A stretch of 55,040 bases of DNA, taken from positions 1-55,040 of the forward strand of contig QCFB01000011.1 in NCBI GenBank assembly GCA_003280345.1, in the 5' to 3' direction. Origin of the DNA: Prochlorococcus sp. AG-363-A16. Its GTDB lineage: Bacteria > Cyanobacteriota > Cyanobacteriia > PCC-6307 > Cyanobiaceae. This document shows, piece after piece, positions 27,083 to 35,675 of the stretch. The notes under the pieces are model-generated. The model had not been told where the DNA came from. It did no database searches and saw nothing but the letters and a program-made list of their open reading frames with translations. Every line of letters begins with the position of its first letter. Positions within the stretch are counted from its first letter, which is position 1. Position numbers and translations under genes: made by a program.

Positions 27083-27409
27083 TTACTTTGTTAATTGGTG
27101 AGTACAATTAGAGTTTTCTAACTTCATATCTATTAAACAATTTTTATCGATACCAAGGAGTTCAATAGCCTTTAATTCAAAACCATCAAGCTCAAAGTAG
27201 TTGTAAGGAACATTTAGCCGTAAAGTTAATTGCCCCTCTTCTCTTGAAATAGAGTGATTTGAAAATTCAAGTTCTTCAATATTTTTATTAAAATCATTTG
27301 AGATAGTTAGTTTTAAGATCTTCTTCAGATTCCATGGAGATTTATCCATGAAACTTGCTTGATCTTCCCAGTATTCTTTATAGGCCTGGAATCCTTTCTT
27401 GACATTCAT
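27083..27409 (-). CDS. 108-aa protein of unknown function in the zinc cassette
   Basis: I do not recognise this protein. It is soluble in appearance, with a lysine-rich helical N-terminal half and a second half that looks like beta strands (GQLTLRLNVPYNYFELDGFELKAIELLGI), and a single cysteine pair spread over the last 20 residues. There is no signal peptide or CxxC. It lies between znuA (49 nt away) and the CobW GTPase (1 nt away) on the same strand, so it is almost certainly expressed with them. A role in zinc homeostasis is plausible by position only. Confidence 0.65.
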   Translation of the reverse strand: MNVKKGFQAYKEYWEDQASFMDKSPWNLKKILKLTISNDFNKNIEELEFSNHSISREEGQLTLRLNVPYNYFELDGFELKAIELLGIDKNCLIDMKLENSNCTHQLTK

Positions 27410-27458
27410 TGATCACTCTATTTAAAGTTGATTAAAGGTTAAAGTTAGTATTAGTATA

Positions 27459-28931
27459 TCAACGCTTGGTTAACGAATCCCACCTATTTACAAGTTGGTT
27501 ACCTGTACCCTTATTGCATGAACCACCCAAGGAATTAACAATAGAACAAGTGTTATGAACAGCAACAGAAATGGTATTTCCCGTTGGCATTAAACCATCA
27601 ACATAAATTTGTTGTTTTGCTATAGGAGTGGAAGCCTGCCGACTTAAGTTTTTTATTAATTTTGAAGGAGGTTTTTGCTCGGCAAATAAGACTTTCACAT
27701 TTTCTTCTTTTAGCTCCCCTAATACTCTGACAATGGTCTGAGGCCTAATGCTCGCTGAATGACCAAGAAAATCCAACAAGCTAATAGTTTTCAAACCAAA
27801 CGCATCTCCGTAGTATTGCATAGCTTTGTGCTTAGAAACTATCTTCCTTTGATTAGAAGGGATTGTGGATACTTGTCTTTGAGTCCATTGATCTAAATCT
27901 TCTAAAATAGAATTAACAGATTTAGAACTTTCACTTACAATTTTCCTATTTTCTCTATCAAAAAATGAAATGTTCTTCTTGATGCTTCTAGAAATAATAT
28001 TTCCCATCTTGATAATGTTATGAGGATCATGCCAGATATGAGGATCTGCTCCTCCATGGTCATGGTGATGATGATCACCGCCTTCGTCTGGAACTTGGGC
28101 TATCGGTTCGACATCATCGCCTGAAACATCTTTAAAGAAATGCTCATCGGCTTCAAACTCAAAGGGCATATGCTCAGTAAAGAATACATATTTACCAGCT
28201 TTTTCAATTTCTACATTGAATGTTGTGCTTTCTTTTCTCTCATTAAATGTGAGAATATATGCTTTTTCCTGTGCAACAAGTTGATCATTATTACGTTTAA
28301 ATTCTGAATTTCTAGATTCTAATAATTCTTCAGCAAGTTCTTCTGATGCTTCAATATCACCAGACTTGAGAATGACCATTTTCATAGCAGGATCGGCATA
28401 GTCTCCATCGACTTTTGCAAAAGACCATGTGTAGGTTCCTGGTGAAAGTTCAAAGACACCAGCCCATTCAAAAGCTTCTTCTCCATGACCTTTGCCGTGG
28501 TCATCATGGTCGTCATGCTTCGCAGATGAGTGGCCATCATGGTCGTCATGGTCATCAATCTCTATTGCACTTACACCGACAACAGTAGTTATGGGATTAC
28601 CCTGCCATTTTTTTATTGCAGGAGTCATCTCTTGACCAAGGGTGAAAATCTGACTTGCATTATTTAGAGCTTGAGCCTGTCTAGGAGAAAATTTGACATC
28701 ATGAACGTCTACTTTTCTGCTAATCAAACACTTAACTTGCTTTGAAGGTGGAGCAATTGCCTTGACCAAGTCACATACCAGCGGCTCTATTGCAACTATT
28801 GATTTCTCCTTGGCTTGTACTCCTTGAGCCGTTCCAGATAAAAAAACCGCTCCTGCTAAAAGAGAAGCTTTTAAAATTGATCTATTGATTGAAAGCCTTC
28901 TGTGGCTAGATTGCCCTAAGTGATCTGGCAT
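27459..28931 (-). CDS. znuA: zinc ABC transporter substrate-binding protein ZnuA with an inserted domain
   Basis: The periplasmic zinc-binding component. The 490-residue protein is much longer than usual (~310). It has a basic start and a hydrophobic signal segment (about 20-40), the cluster A-I fold with DVHDVKFSPRQ, a His/Asp-rich loop (126-150), then an inserted domain (about 152-262) starting FEWAGVFELSPGTY and ending FTEHMPFEFEA. A second His run (286-293), DPHIWHDP, SKHKAMQYYGDAFGL and a C-terminal NTCSIVNSLGGSC follow. It is divergent from znuC across a Zur-like box. Confidence 0.95.
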   Translation of the reverse strand: MPDHLGQSSHRRLSINRSILKASLLAGAVFLSGTAQGVQAKEKSIVAIEPLVCDLVKAIAPPSKQVKCLISRKVDVHDVKFSPRQAQALNNASQIFTLGQEMTPAIKKWQGNPITTVVGVSAIEIDDHDDHDGHSSAKHDDHDDHGKGHGEEAFEWAGVFELSPGTYTWSFAKVDGDYADPAMKMVILKSGDIEASEELAEELLESRNSEFKRNNDQLVAQEKAYILTFNERKESTTFNVEIEKAGKYVFFTEHMPFEFEADEHFFKDVSGDDVEPIAQVPDEGGDHHHHDHGGADPHIWHDPHNIIKMGNIISRSIKKNISFFDRENRKIVSESSKSVNSILEDLDQWTQRQVSTIPSNQRKIVSKHKAMQYYGDAFGLKTISLLDFLGHSASIRPQTIVRVLGELKEENVKVLFAEQKPPSKLIKNLSRQASTPIAKQQIYVDGLMPTGNTISVAVHNTCSIVNSLGGSCNKGTGNQLVNRWDSLTKR

Positions 28932-28958
28932 GCGAAGCGAAATAAGTGTGGATTCAAA

Positions 28959-28973
28959 CGATAATGGTTATCA
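28959..28973. promoter_or_regulatory. Zur-like operator between znuA and znuC
   Basis: The 15-mer CGATAATGGTTATCA is an imperfect 7-1-7 inverted repeat and matches the TGATAATGATTATCA type of Zur/Fur box at 13 of 15 positions. It lies in the 91-nt divergent promoter region, 28 nt from the znuA start and 50 nt from the znuC start, where a bound repressor could block both promoters. A zur gene is encoded at 35676-36086. Direct binding is an inference. Confidence 0.75.
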
Positions 28974-29022
28974 TTCTTGATTGGCAAGCATATTGCTATT
29001 TTGTGAGCAAATGCTCTAATCC

Positions 29023-29727
29023 ATGGCCAGTTTGATTGCTGAAAATTTGACATATTCCTATTTGCCCAAAGATCAAGTTGCTTTGGATCATGTCTCAGTT
29101 GAGATCAACACAGGAACGATGACAGCACTTGTCGGCCCAAATGGTGCTGGTAAATCCACATTGTTAGGTCTGCTCAAAGGGTATCGCAAGCCTGCAAAAG
29201 GGGAAATCACTATTGATGGCAATCCTTTGAAAAACAGTCAATCCCAAGTCGCTTTAATGCCTCAGAGAAGTAGATTGAACTGGAATTTTCCAATCACCGT
29301 TGAAGGATTGGTTTCTTTAGGCCGAGTGAATTATTTAAGATCAACATGTTGTGAATTAGAAGCTGCCCTCCAACGAGTTGGAATATCTTCTTTAGCAAAA
29401 AGGAGGCTTGATTCTTTATCTGGCGGACAACAACAAAGAGCATTACTTGCAAAAACTTTAATGACGCCAGCAAAAATATTTCTTCTTGATGAACCATGTT
29501 CTGCATTGGACCCTCCCGCAAGAGAAGACTTTTTATTGATTATGCGTCAGATAGCTGATGCTGGAGCATCAGTTTTTATTAGTAGTCATGATTGGGGTGC
29601 ATCTCTTAACGCGTATGACAAGGTTGTTGCTCTTGATAAAACTATTTTAGCTTCTGGAACTCCTGCAGTAGTGAAAGAAAAACTTGATTCAATTAGCTGT
29701 ATGCATGGTAGCAATTGCGGTGGTTGA
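29023..29727 (+). CDS. znuC: zinc ABC transporter ATP-binding protein ZnuC
   Basis: The 234-residue ATPase has Walker A GPNGAGKST, a Q-loop in ALMPQRSRLNWNFPIT, signature LSGGQQQRALLAKTL, Walker B KIFLLDEPCSALDP and the SHDWG switch histidine. The sequence is complete and colinear with the family, in contrast to its pseudogene relative at 34969-35668. It is transcribed divergently from znuA and overlaps znuB, so import ATPase and permease are coupled. Confidence 0.96.
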   Translation: MASLIAENLTYSYLPKDQVALDHVSVEINTGTMTALVGPNGAGKSTLLGLLKGYRKPAKGEITIDGNPLKNSQSQVALMPQRSRLNWNFPITVEGLVSLGRVNYLRSTCCELEAALQRVGISSLAKRRLDSLSGGQQQRALLAKTLMTPAKIFLLDEPCSALDPPAREDFLLIMRQIADAGASVFISSHDWGASLNAYDKVVALDKTILASGTPAVVKEKLDSISCMHGSNCGG

Positions 29728-30520
29728 TTTTCATCAAACCCTGGAAACTTGGTGGTTGATTCCTTTTTGCGTAATCCTCTTCACAGGAATACTTTGTCCA
29801 GCCATGGGTACTGTATTGATTACCCATAAGCGTCTTCTGCAAGTTAATTTAATCTCTCATTGTGTACTGCCAGGGTTAGCTCTGGCAGTAGCACTTGGTG
29901 TTAGTCCTGCTATAGGAGGTGTTTTTAGTGGCTTATTGGGAGCTCTTGCAGCAGAAGGTTTGACAAATAAGAAAAATGAAAATTATGAAGCAATAATGAA
30001 TACAATTCTTGCTGGTTCCCTTGGGCTTGGTGTTCTCCTTATCCCTTTACTTGGAATTAGGATTGATTTAGAATCTGTTTTATTTGGGGATTTATTGACT
30101 GCAAATTTGGGCGACTTATTAAGAACTATAATTTCTTTTTTAGTATTTATTTGTTTGATGCTTTTTGGTTATGAAAAACTTGTACATATTGGATTAGACC
30201 CAGAAGGGGCTGCTGAAAGTGGCATAAAAGTATCTTATTTAAATTTAGCTCTTGGCATTACAACTGCACTTGTTATTGTTAGTTCAATGTCTGCTATTGG
30301 AGTCATTCTTGTAATTGCTTTGCTTTCTACCCCCGCCTTATTAGGTCTCCAACAAGCCCCATCTTTATGGGTTGCTATGGTTAGATCTTCAATCTTTGGG
30401 TTTATATTATCGACTTTAGGTTTTTTGCTCGCGATTGTTTTCAATTTGTCCCCAGGTCCCCTTGTCGCTGTTTTATGTATTTTCTTAATAGCATTGTTGC
30501 CTAGCAAAAGAAATAATTGA
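29684..30520 (+). CDS. znuB: zinc ABC transporter permease ZnuB
   Basis: An integral membrane permease of the ABC-3 family with about eight hydrophobic segments. Recognisable parts are LIPFCVILFTGILCPAMGTVLITHKRL near the N terminus, NLISHCVLPGLALAVALG, the VLFGDLLTAN loop and the late IGVILVIALLSTPALLG helix. The start is uncertain: ATG 29684, ATG 29705 or GTG 29720 are all in frame and all overlap the znuC 3' end. The conserved region begins around residue 24 of the longest form. Confidence 0.93.
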   Translation: MIQLAVCMVAIAVVDFHQTLETWWLIPFCVILFTGILCPAMGTVLITHKRLLQVNLISHCVLPGLALAVALGVSPAIGGVFSGLLGALAAEGLTNKKNENYEAIMNTILAGSLGLGVLLIPLLGIRIDLESVLFGDLLTANLGDLLRTIISFLVFICLMLFGYEKLVHIGLDPEGAAESGIKVSYLNLALGITTALVIVSSMSAIGVILVIALLSTPALLGLQQAPSLWVAMVRSSIFGFILSTLGFLLAIVFNLSPGPLVAVLCIFLIALLPSKRNN

Positions 30521-30591
30521 TCTATTTTGTGTAATTAGACCTACGGAGTTATTGGCTTGCTTTTAAACTAAAAGGCAGAACTTTGTGCATG

Positions 30592-30650
30592 AAAAACCCC
30601 TGACTAAGCAGGGGTTGGAACAAAGTTGGAGTAGTAGTATTGAGATTCGC
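30592..30650 (-). ncRNA. duplicated small-RNA-like element ending in a Rho-independent terminator (copy 2)
   Basis: Second copy of the 24561-24617 element, same orientation. On the minus strand CTACTCCAACTTTGTTCC leads into an 8-bp stem (AACCCCTG/CAGGGGTT, 30595-30616, 6-nt loop) and a U run (30596-30592). It lies 27 nt downstream of rpsD on the same strand and so can terminate the rpsD transcript; it also faces the end of znuB. The two copies bracket the zinc cassette as direct repeats. Whether it is an independent small RNA is untested. Confidence 0.55.
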
Positions 30651-30676
30651 CGAGACTCGTTGCAATAACTGAGCCG

Positions 30677-31285
30677 TCAGACCTTACGTGAGTAGTATTC
30701 CACTACGAGTAGCTCATTTATTTCTAGTGCTACCCATTCACGCTCACATTTGCCAGTCACTTTTGCTGACATTTTTGATTTATCTAGTTCAAGGTGAGGT
30801 GGAATATTTGCCAGTCCTGGGAACTCCAGATTGGCCTCGGCTAGTTTTTTGCTCGCCTTTTGTTCTCGAATGGCGACGACGTCCCCTGCTTTGCATTGGT
30901 AGCTAGCAATATCAAGTACACGCCCATTAACGGTCACGTGTCCATGGTTAACCAGTTGACGTGCGCCTGGCATTGTTGGGCCAAAGCCAAGACGGAAACA
31001 AACATTGTCAAGCCTATTTTCCAAAAGCTTTAGCAGGTTGGTTCCAGTGGAACCTTCTTGTGCTCGGGCCTTTTTCACATAACGAACAATTTGACGTTCA
31101 GAAATGCCGTAGTTGAACCTTAGCTTTTGCTTTTCTTCTAGACGGATCGCATATTCAGAGCGCTTGCGACGGGCTTGGCCGTGCTGACCTGGAGGGTGAG
31201 ACCGTTTTGCGGCCTTCCGAGTGAGACCTGGTAGGTCCCCCAAGCGCCGCGTGATCCTCAGTCGAGGGCCGCGGTATCGAGACAT
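30677..31285 (-). CDS. rpsD: 30S ribosomal protein S4
   Basis: A primary 16S rRNA-binding protein. The 202-residue sequence begins [21 protein letters not shown] and has [25 protein letters not shown], the S4 RNA-binding domain [32 protein letters not shown] and the C-terminal [11 protein letters not shown]. It lacks the zinc-cysteine cluster, as in cyanobacterial S4. It stands alone on the minus strand, divergent from yidD. Confidence 0.98.
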   Translation of the reverse strand: MSRYRGPRLRITRRLGDLPGLTRKAAKRSHPPGQHGQARRKRSEYAIRLEEKQKLRFNYGISERQIVRYVKKARAQEGSTGTNLLKLLENRLDNVCFRLGFGPTMPGARQLVNHGHVTVNGRVLDIASYQCKAGDVVAIREQKASKKLAEANLEFPGLANIPPHLELDKSKMSAKVTGKCEREWVALEINELLVVEYYSRKV

Positions 31286-31394
31286 AATAAAATAAGAATC
31301 ACAGGACTATCGTGGCTTTGACGCGCCAAGCTGGAACATTTTAAAGTGCCAGCAAATGCTCGTTATGCACGAATTCAATACTCTATATCTCAAT

Positions 31395-31631
31395 ATGCGC
31401 TCTTTGTTAAATCGCAATCTTGAAAGGATTCTTTTGGGCGTAATTAATTTTTATCGCCAATGGATTTCACCTGTGTTGGGTCCTCGTTGTCGGTTTGTTC
31501 CTACCTGTAGTGCATATGGTCTAGAAGCAATTTCTCGACATGGACCTTGGCGGGGTGGCTGGTTGACCTTGAGAAGACTTTCTCGTTGCCATCCTTTTAC
31601 TCCATGTGGTTGTGACCCGGTTCCTGATTGA
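31395..31631 (+). CDS. yidD: membrane protein insertion efficiency factor YidD
   Basis: A small amphipathic membrane-associated protein that assists YidC-dependent insertion. The core [53 protein letters not shown] with its conserved cysteines is diagnostic, ending in GCDPVPD. An upstream ATG at 31356 would add 13 residues; I take the ATG at 31395 because the family usually starts shortly before the helix. The stop overlaps the ATG of the next gene (ATGA arrangement). Confidence 0.93.
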   Translation: MRSLLNRNLERILLGVINFYRQWISPVLGPRCRFVPTCSAYGLEAISRHGPWRGGWLTLRRLSRCHPFTPCGCDPVPD

Positions 31632-31933
31632 TGAATAAATCAGTTCTAATTCTTTATAGCCGCGTTGGATGTTGTCTTTGTGAGGGCCTGGAAAATAGGC
31701 TTCGAGAAATTGCTTTAGAACGGCTGCATCCTCCTTTGACACTTTGTGTGATTGATATTGATGGCATCCAAGCCTCCGAAATTGAACGTGCTCGGTATGA
31801 ACTAAAGGTGCCTGTTATGTGTGTTCGGGGAGAAGGGGGAACGCAAATGGTTGAATTGCCAAGGGTTTCGCCACGATTGAACAACGAAGGATTATTCCAG
31901 TGGTTGCAAAAAGCCATGACTAAAAATTCATAG
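31631..31933 (+). CDS. glutaredoxin-like thioredoxin-fold protein
   Basis: A 100-residue protein with an N-terminal beta strand leading to a CCLC active-site region (YSRVGCCLCEGLENRL), then LCVIDIDG and the cis-proline segment LKVPVMCV. This matches the DUF836/glutaredoxin-like family, which has redox potential but no established substrate. ATG at 31631 overlaps the yidD stop; TTG at 31628 is an alternative start. murE follows after 22 nt. Confidence 0.85.
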   Translation: MNKSVLILYSRVGCCLCEGLENRLREIALERLHPPLTLCVIDIDGIQASEIERARYELKVPVMCVRGEGGTQMVELPRVSPRLNNEGLFQWLQKAMTKNS

Positions 31934-31955
31934 ATCAAATTAGATAACTTCGTTT

Positions 31956-33485
31956 ATGTCCTCTGCACTGCCGCAAGATCTTCACTCTCTTCTAAGAGCT
32001 GCAGGTTTGAGTGTGTCATCTTCAAGGCCTAATCCTTTGGTGAGCAAAGTCACCTTTGATTCTCGTTCTGCAGAGGCAGGAAGTTTGTTTGTTGGATTGC
32101 CTGGTGAAAATGTTGATGGAGGAATTTTTTGGTCACAGGCTTTTTTATTGGGGTCGGTAGCTGCGATTATTTCTTCTAAGTCAGCCAAGTTAAATCCTCC
32201 AGGTGCTCAAGATGCGGTTTTTGTTGTACCCGACCCTGTAGAGCATTGGGCTGGTGAATTGGCAGCAGTTTTTTGGCAAAGGCCTTCGTCAAAAATGACT
32301 TTGATAGGGGTAACAGGAACAAATGGAAAGACAACCACTACTTATTTGATCGAGTATCTCAGCTCTGTTGTAGGTAAGCCCACTGCATTATTTGGCACGC
32401 TTGTTAATCGATGGCCTCACCACAGTTCTGTCTCGGAACATACAACACCTTTCGCTGATTCTCTACAGGCTCAACTTGCAAGTGCATTAAAAGCTGGCTC
32501 AGAGATCGGCGTGATGGAGGTCAGCTCTCACTCTTTAGTTCAACAAAGGGTGGCTGGATGTCGTTTTAGTGGTGCAGTTTTTACCAACCTCACTCAGGAC
32601 CATCTTGATTATCACTCTTCTATGGATGAGTATTTTGAGGCGAAGGCTCTTTTGTTTGATGAGCCTTTGTTGGCTTCTGCAGGGGAAATAGCTGTTGTTA
32701 ACATTGATGATCCATGGGGGGAACGTCTTGCTGAACGTTTGGGAGAAAGATGCTGGCGTAGTTCAATGGTGGATGGGATGTTTGATTCTGCACGAGCAGA
32801 ATTGACCATTGCTGACCTTGAAATGACTCCTAATGGGTTTAAAGGACTTCTGAGAAGTCCTGTTGGGGAAGGGGAATTTATGTCTCCATTAATAGGGAAA
32901 TTTAATTTGATGAACTTGCTCCAGGCTGTTGGTGTATTAACTCAACAAGGATTTCCATTGCCAAAGTTGTTGGAGAGAATCTCAGATTTTCCAGGAGTCC
33001 CTGGGCGAATGGAACGAATAACAGTTGAGGATGCTTGCAGATTGCCAACAGTGTTAGTTGATTATGCTCATACGCCGGATGGGTTAAAGAATGCGCTTAT
33101 TGCTTCACGTCCTTTAGTAAAAGGTGCACTTATATGCGTTTTTGGTTGCGGCGGAGATCGTGATAGAGGGAAACGTTCAAAAATGGGCTTGGTTGCGGCG
33201 CAATTCGCAGATCGTTTGATTCTTACTTCTGACAACCCTCGTATGGAGGACCCTGCACAGATATTGAATGATGTATTAGTAGGTATCCCTCCTAATGTTG
33301 AGATGATTGTTGAGCCAGATAGATCTTCAGCTATCAAAATCGCTATAGAAGAAGCTTATCTAGGAGATGTTGTTCTAATCGCAGGGAAGGGCCATGAGGA
33401 CTATCAAATTCTTGGGACAAAAAAAGTTCATTTTGATGACCGGGAGGAGGCTTTACGTAGGTTGAAAGCAAAATCACTTTTATGA
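31956..33485 (+). CDS. murE: UDP-MurNAc-tripeptide synthetase
   Basis: A cytosolic Mur ligase that adds the third amino acid to the peptidoglycan stem. The 509-residue protein has [19 protein letters not shown], the ATP loop [14 protein letters not shown] (about 118-131), the substrate lysine region, [18 protein letters not shown] and the DNPR motif in [11 protein letters not shown], which indicates meso-diaminopimelate as the amino acid added, plus [10 protein letters not shown]. It ends 6 nt inside the convergent aminotransferase gene. Confidence 0.97.
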   Translation: MSSALPQDLHSLLRAAGLSVSSSRPNPLVSKVTFDSRSAEAGSLFVGLPGENVDGGIFWSQAFLLGSVAAIISSKSAKLNPPGAQDAVFVVPDPVEHWAGELAAVFWQRPSSKMTLIGVTGTNGKTTTTYLIEYLSSVVGKPTALFGTLVNRWPHHSSVSEHTTPFADSLQAQLASALKAGSEIGVMEVSSHSLVQQRVAGCRFSGAVFTNLTQDHLDYHSSMDEYFEAKALLFDEPLLASAGEIAVVNIDDPWGERLAERLGERCWRSSMVDGMFDSARAELTIADLEMTPNGFKGLLRSPVGEGEFMSPLIGKFNLMNLLQAVGVLTQQGFPLPKLLERISDFPGVPGRMERITVEDACRLPTVLVDYAHTPDGLKNALIASRPLVKGALICVFGCGGDRDRGKRSKMGLVAAQFADRLILTSDNPRMEDPAQILNDVLVGIPPNVEMIVEPDRSSAIKIAIEEAYLGDVVLIAGKGHEDYQILGTKKVHFDDREEALRRLKAKSLL

Positions 33486-34721
33486 AAAATTTTCATCTAT
33501 ATCAATCTTTTTAATAGCGCCGACTAGTGCTGTTATCTCATTGGCCTTACTGGTCACATGAACGCAAGCACGTAGACAAACTGGATCTTCTAAGTCTCGT
33601 ATCCAAAGCCTTTGCTCTCCAAGCATTTTGACTACTCCCTTAGTTGACTTTGTCTGAGGAATTGAGAAGCTGACTAGACCTGCTGGTGGAGGTCCTTCAA
33701 GAATGGTGTTCACTCCTTTTATGTCTTGAAGCTGTTCCCATAGTTGGGCGCTTAGTTGTTCGATTCTTTGGAGTCTATCTGTATCTGACCCTTCTCCTTC
33801 AAGTAGATCTAGAGAACATCGAAGTCCTGCTAGCAAAGGGATGCAAGAGGTTGCTATCTCAAAACGACGACTATCCAAATGAAAAGGATCAGCAGAAAGT
33901 TTTTGTATATGTCCTTCATTTTTCAGACTGCGCCAACCTATAACTGTGGGCTTTGACTCTTTGAGAACTCTCTCTGAGATAGCGATCCCTCCTAATCCTT
34001 CAGGACCATATGCCCATTTGTGACCTGTAAACGCATAAATGTCTGCGTTGCATGCATCGCCTTGTATTGGAATTTGCCCAAAGCTTTGGGCTGCATCTAC
34101 GAGCAAGTAAGGTTTTTGGGGATGTGTGACAAGGGTTTCTGCTACAGCTGCAATCGGAATTATTTGCCCAGTGTTCCATAAAATATGTGATAGAACGACT
34201 AGCCTTGTTTTCTCTTGTAGATAACATTTTAAATTCTTCAACAAATCTAATTCAGTATTCTTTTTATCAATAGCTCCTTTTCGTAGTTGTTTTACTGGCA
34301 AGATGTCTATCTCTAGCTTTTGTCTTCGAGCTAATTCTTGACAGGCTGAGACAACTCCTGGATGTTCACAATCGCTTATTAATAATCTGTCTCCTTGAGA
34401 GAAGGGTAATCCCAAAAGTGGCAAGATACAGCCACTAGTTACGTTCTCTGTTAGGCAGATTCGACTTTTCGGCACCCCACACATCTTTGCTAATTGCTTT
34501 CTTGTGGCCTCTATTTCGTTCGCTATGTATGGCCATACATCATTTGTAAAAGGACCTAGTTCTTGAATCTTTTGCCAACTATTAGTAATTGCTTTGAGAG
34601 ATGGGGTCGGGAGGGGGCCTTGTCCTCCATAATTGAAATACTTTTTGTTTTGAAGAGCAGGCATTAATGCTCTTAATTTGCCGGATTCTTCAAATTGGAA
34701 CTTGTCAATTTGCTTTTTCAA
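33480..34721 (-). CDS. class V aminotransferase (cysteine desulfurase-like)
   Basis: A fold-type I PLP enzyme, 413 residues. Visible are [10 protein letters not shown], the [17 protein letters not shown] phosphate-binding region, [25 protein letters not shown], the PLP-pairing Asp in VDAAQSFGQ (209-215) and the Schiff-base Lys235 in [15 protein letters not shown]. The catalytic cysteine loop of group I desulfurases is not evident, so it may be a cysteine/selenocysteine lyase or a related enzyme. The substrate cannot be named. Confidence 0.85.
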   Translation of the reverse strand: MKKQIDKFQFEESGKLRALMPALQNKKYFNYGGQGPLPTPSLKAITNSWQKIQELGPFTNDVWPYIANEIEATRKQLAKMCGVPKSRICLTENVTSGCILPLLGLPFSQGDRLLISDCEHPGVVSACQELARRQKLEIDILPVKQLRKGAIDKKNTELDLLKNLKCYLQEKTRLVVLSHILWNTGQIIPIAAVAETLVTHPQKPYLLVDAAQSFGQIPIQGDACNADIYAFTGHKWAYGPEGLGGIAISERVLKESKPTVIGWRSLKNEGHIQKLSADPFHLDSRRFEIATSCIPLLAGLRCSLDLLEGEGSDTDRLQRIEQLSAQLWEQLQDIKGVNTILEGPPPAGLVSFSIPQTKSTKGVVKMLGEQRLWIRDLEDPVCLRACVHVTSKANEITALVGAIKKIDIDENFS

Positions 34722-34790
34722 AAAAGGTCTCCTAATTATTTAAAAGCTACCTTGTTGGGACATTTGATTCCAGTTCATAGCAATTTGCTA

Positions 34791-34957
34791 TTACTGCACT
34801 TTAAGATTGGCCCAGCGCTTGCTTAGAAGACTTCCTTTACCTTGATCACAAAAACCTCCTAAAGATTCGACGAATGTGCACGTATTGGCTACTGCTGTGG
34901 AAAGACAACTCCCCTTAGGAATTACACCGTCAACAATGCTTGCTTTGGTAGGCGCCT
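34791..34957 (-). pseudogene. znuA remnant (C-terminal ~55 codons)
   Basis: Translated on the minus strand, this stretch reads IVDGVIPKGSCLSTAVANTC and then FVESLGGFC...LLSKRW...LKVQ, ending in TAA at 34791. It aligns residue by residue with the end of the intact ZnuA (YVDGLMPTGNTISVAVHNTC, IVNSLGGSC...LVNRW). The rest of the gene and the divergent promoter are missing: the znuC pseudogene starts about 12 nt upstream. The divergent arrangement is the same as in the intact cassette, showing a deleted ancestral znuA-znuC locus. Confidence 0.85.
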
Positions 34958-34968
34958 TCTTTTTGTTT

Positions 34969-35668
34969 GCTTGTGAGAAACCTTATTGCTAAAGGATTAT
35001 CTTTTGCTTACAACAATCAGTTAGTGCTGGAAGATATATATCTTGATCTGAGGCAAGTACTCTTAGTGCGCTTGTTGGGCCAAATGGAGCGGGGAAGTCA
35101 ACGCTACTTCGCTTGCTTCAAGGTCAATATTGCCCAGTCGTTGGAACAGTGCTTTTGGGCGATACACCCTTGAAAAAGTGTCGCGAAGAAGTTGCTCTTA
35201 TGCCTCAACGAAGTTCCATTAATTGGAACTTTCTTATCACGGTTGATGAGTTGGTTTCTATTGGTCGCATTAATGCCTTGAGATCAGGGTGTTGCGATAA
35301 GCAGGCAGCTCTTCAAAGAGTTGGTTTGTTAGAACTTGCGGGCCGAAGATTAGATGCTTTATCGGGAGGTCAGTAACAAAGAGCTTTATTAGCAAGGACT
35401 TTGGTGCAATCTGCACAAGTTTTTCTTTTAGATGAGCCTTGCTCAGCTTTGGATCCCCCCTCAAGAGAGCAATTCTTGTTGCTTACCCGTCAAGCTTGCT
35501 CAGTCTGGATTAACGCTCTTTGTTAGTAGTCACGACTGGGGTGAGTCTCTAAATGCTTACGACCGAGTGATTGCACTTGACCAGATTGTTTTGGCTGAAG
35601 GCACTCCAGAAGAAGTTCGTTGTCAACTTGGAACTATTGCAAGCATGGGTAATCACAGCTGTGGTTGA
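34969..35668 (+). pseudogene. znuC pseudogene (two frameshifts and a nonsense codon)
   Basis: Fragments in different frames add up to one ZnuC: LIAKGLSFAYNNQLVLEDI, then after a frameshift near 35055 the P-loop LVGPNGAGKSTLLRL, then ALMPQRSSINWNF and LDALSGGQ, where TAA (35374-35376) replaces the CAA of SGGQQQRA. Translation resumes with QRALLARTLVQSAQVFLLDEPCS, and a second frameshift near 35495 precedes FVSSHDWGESLNAYDRV. The full reading aligns with the intact ZnuC (29023-29727). The first codons of a znuB seem to survive as AVVDS just before the end, then the zur gene begins. Confidence 0.93.
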
Positions 35669-35675
35669 TTCTGAG

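Noticed and set aside
34969-35668. Functional znuC made by programmed frameshifting
   Set aside because: Three different disruptions, including a nonsense codon with no slippery site that I can see, plus deletion of znuA and znuB, fit decay rather than recoding.
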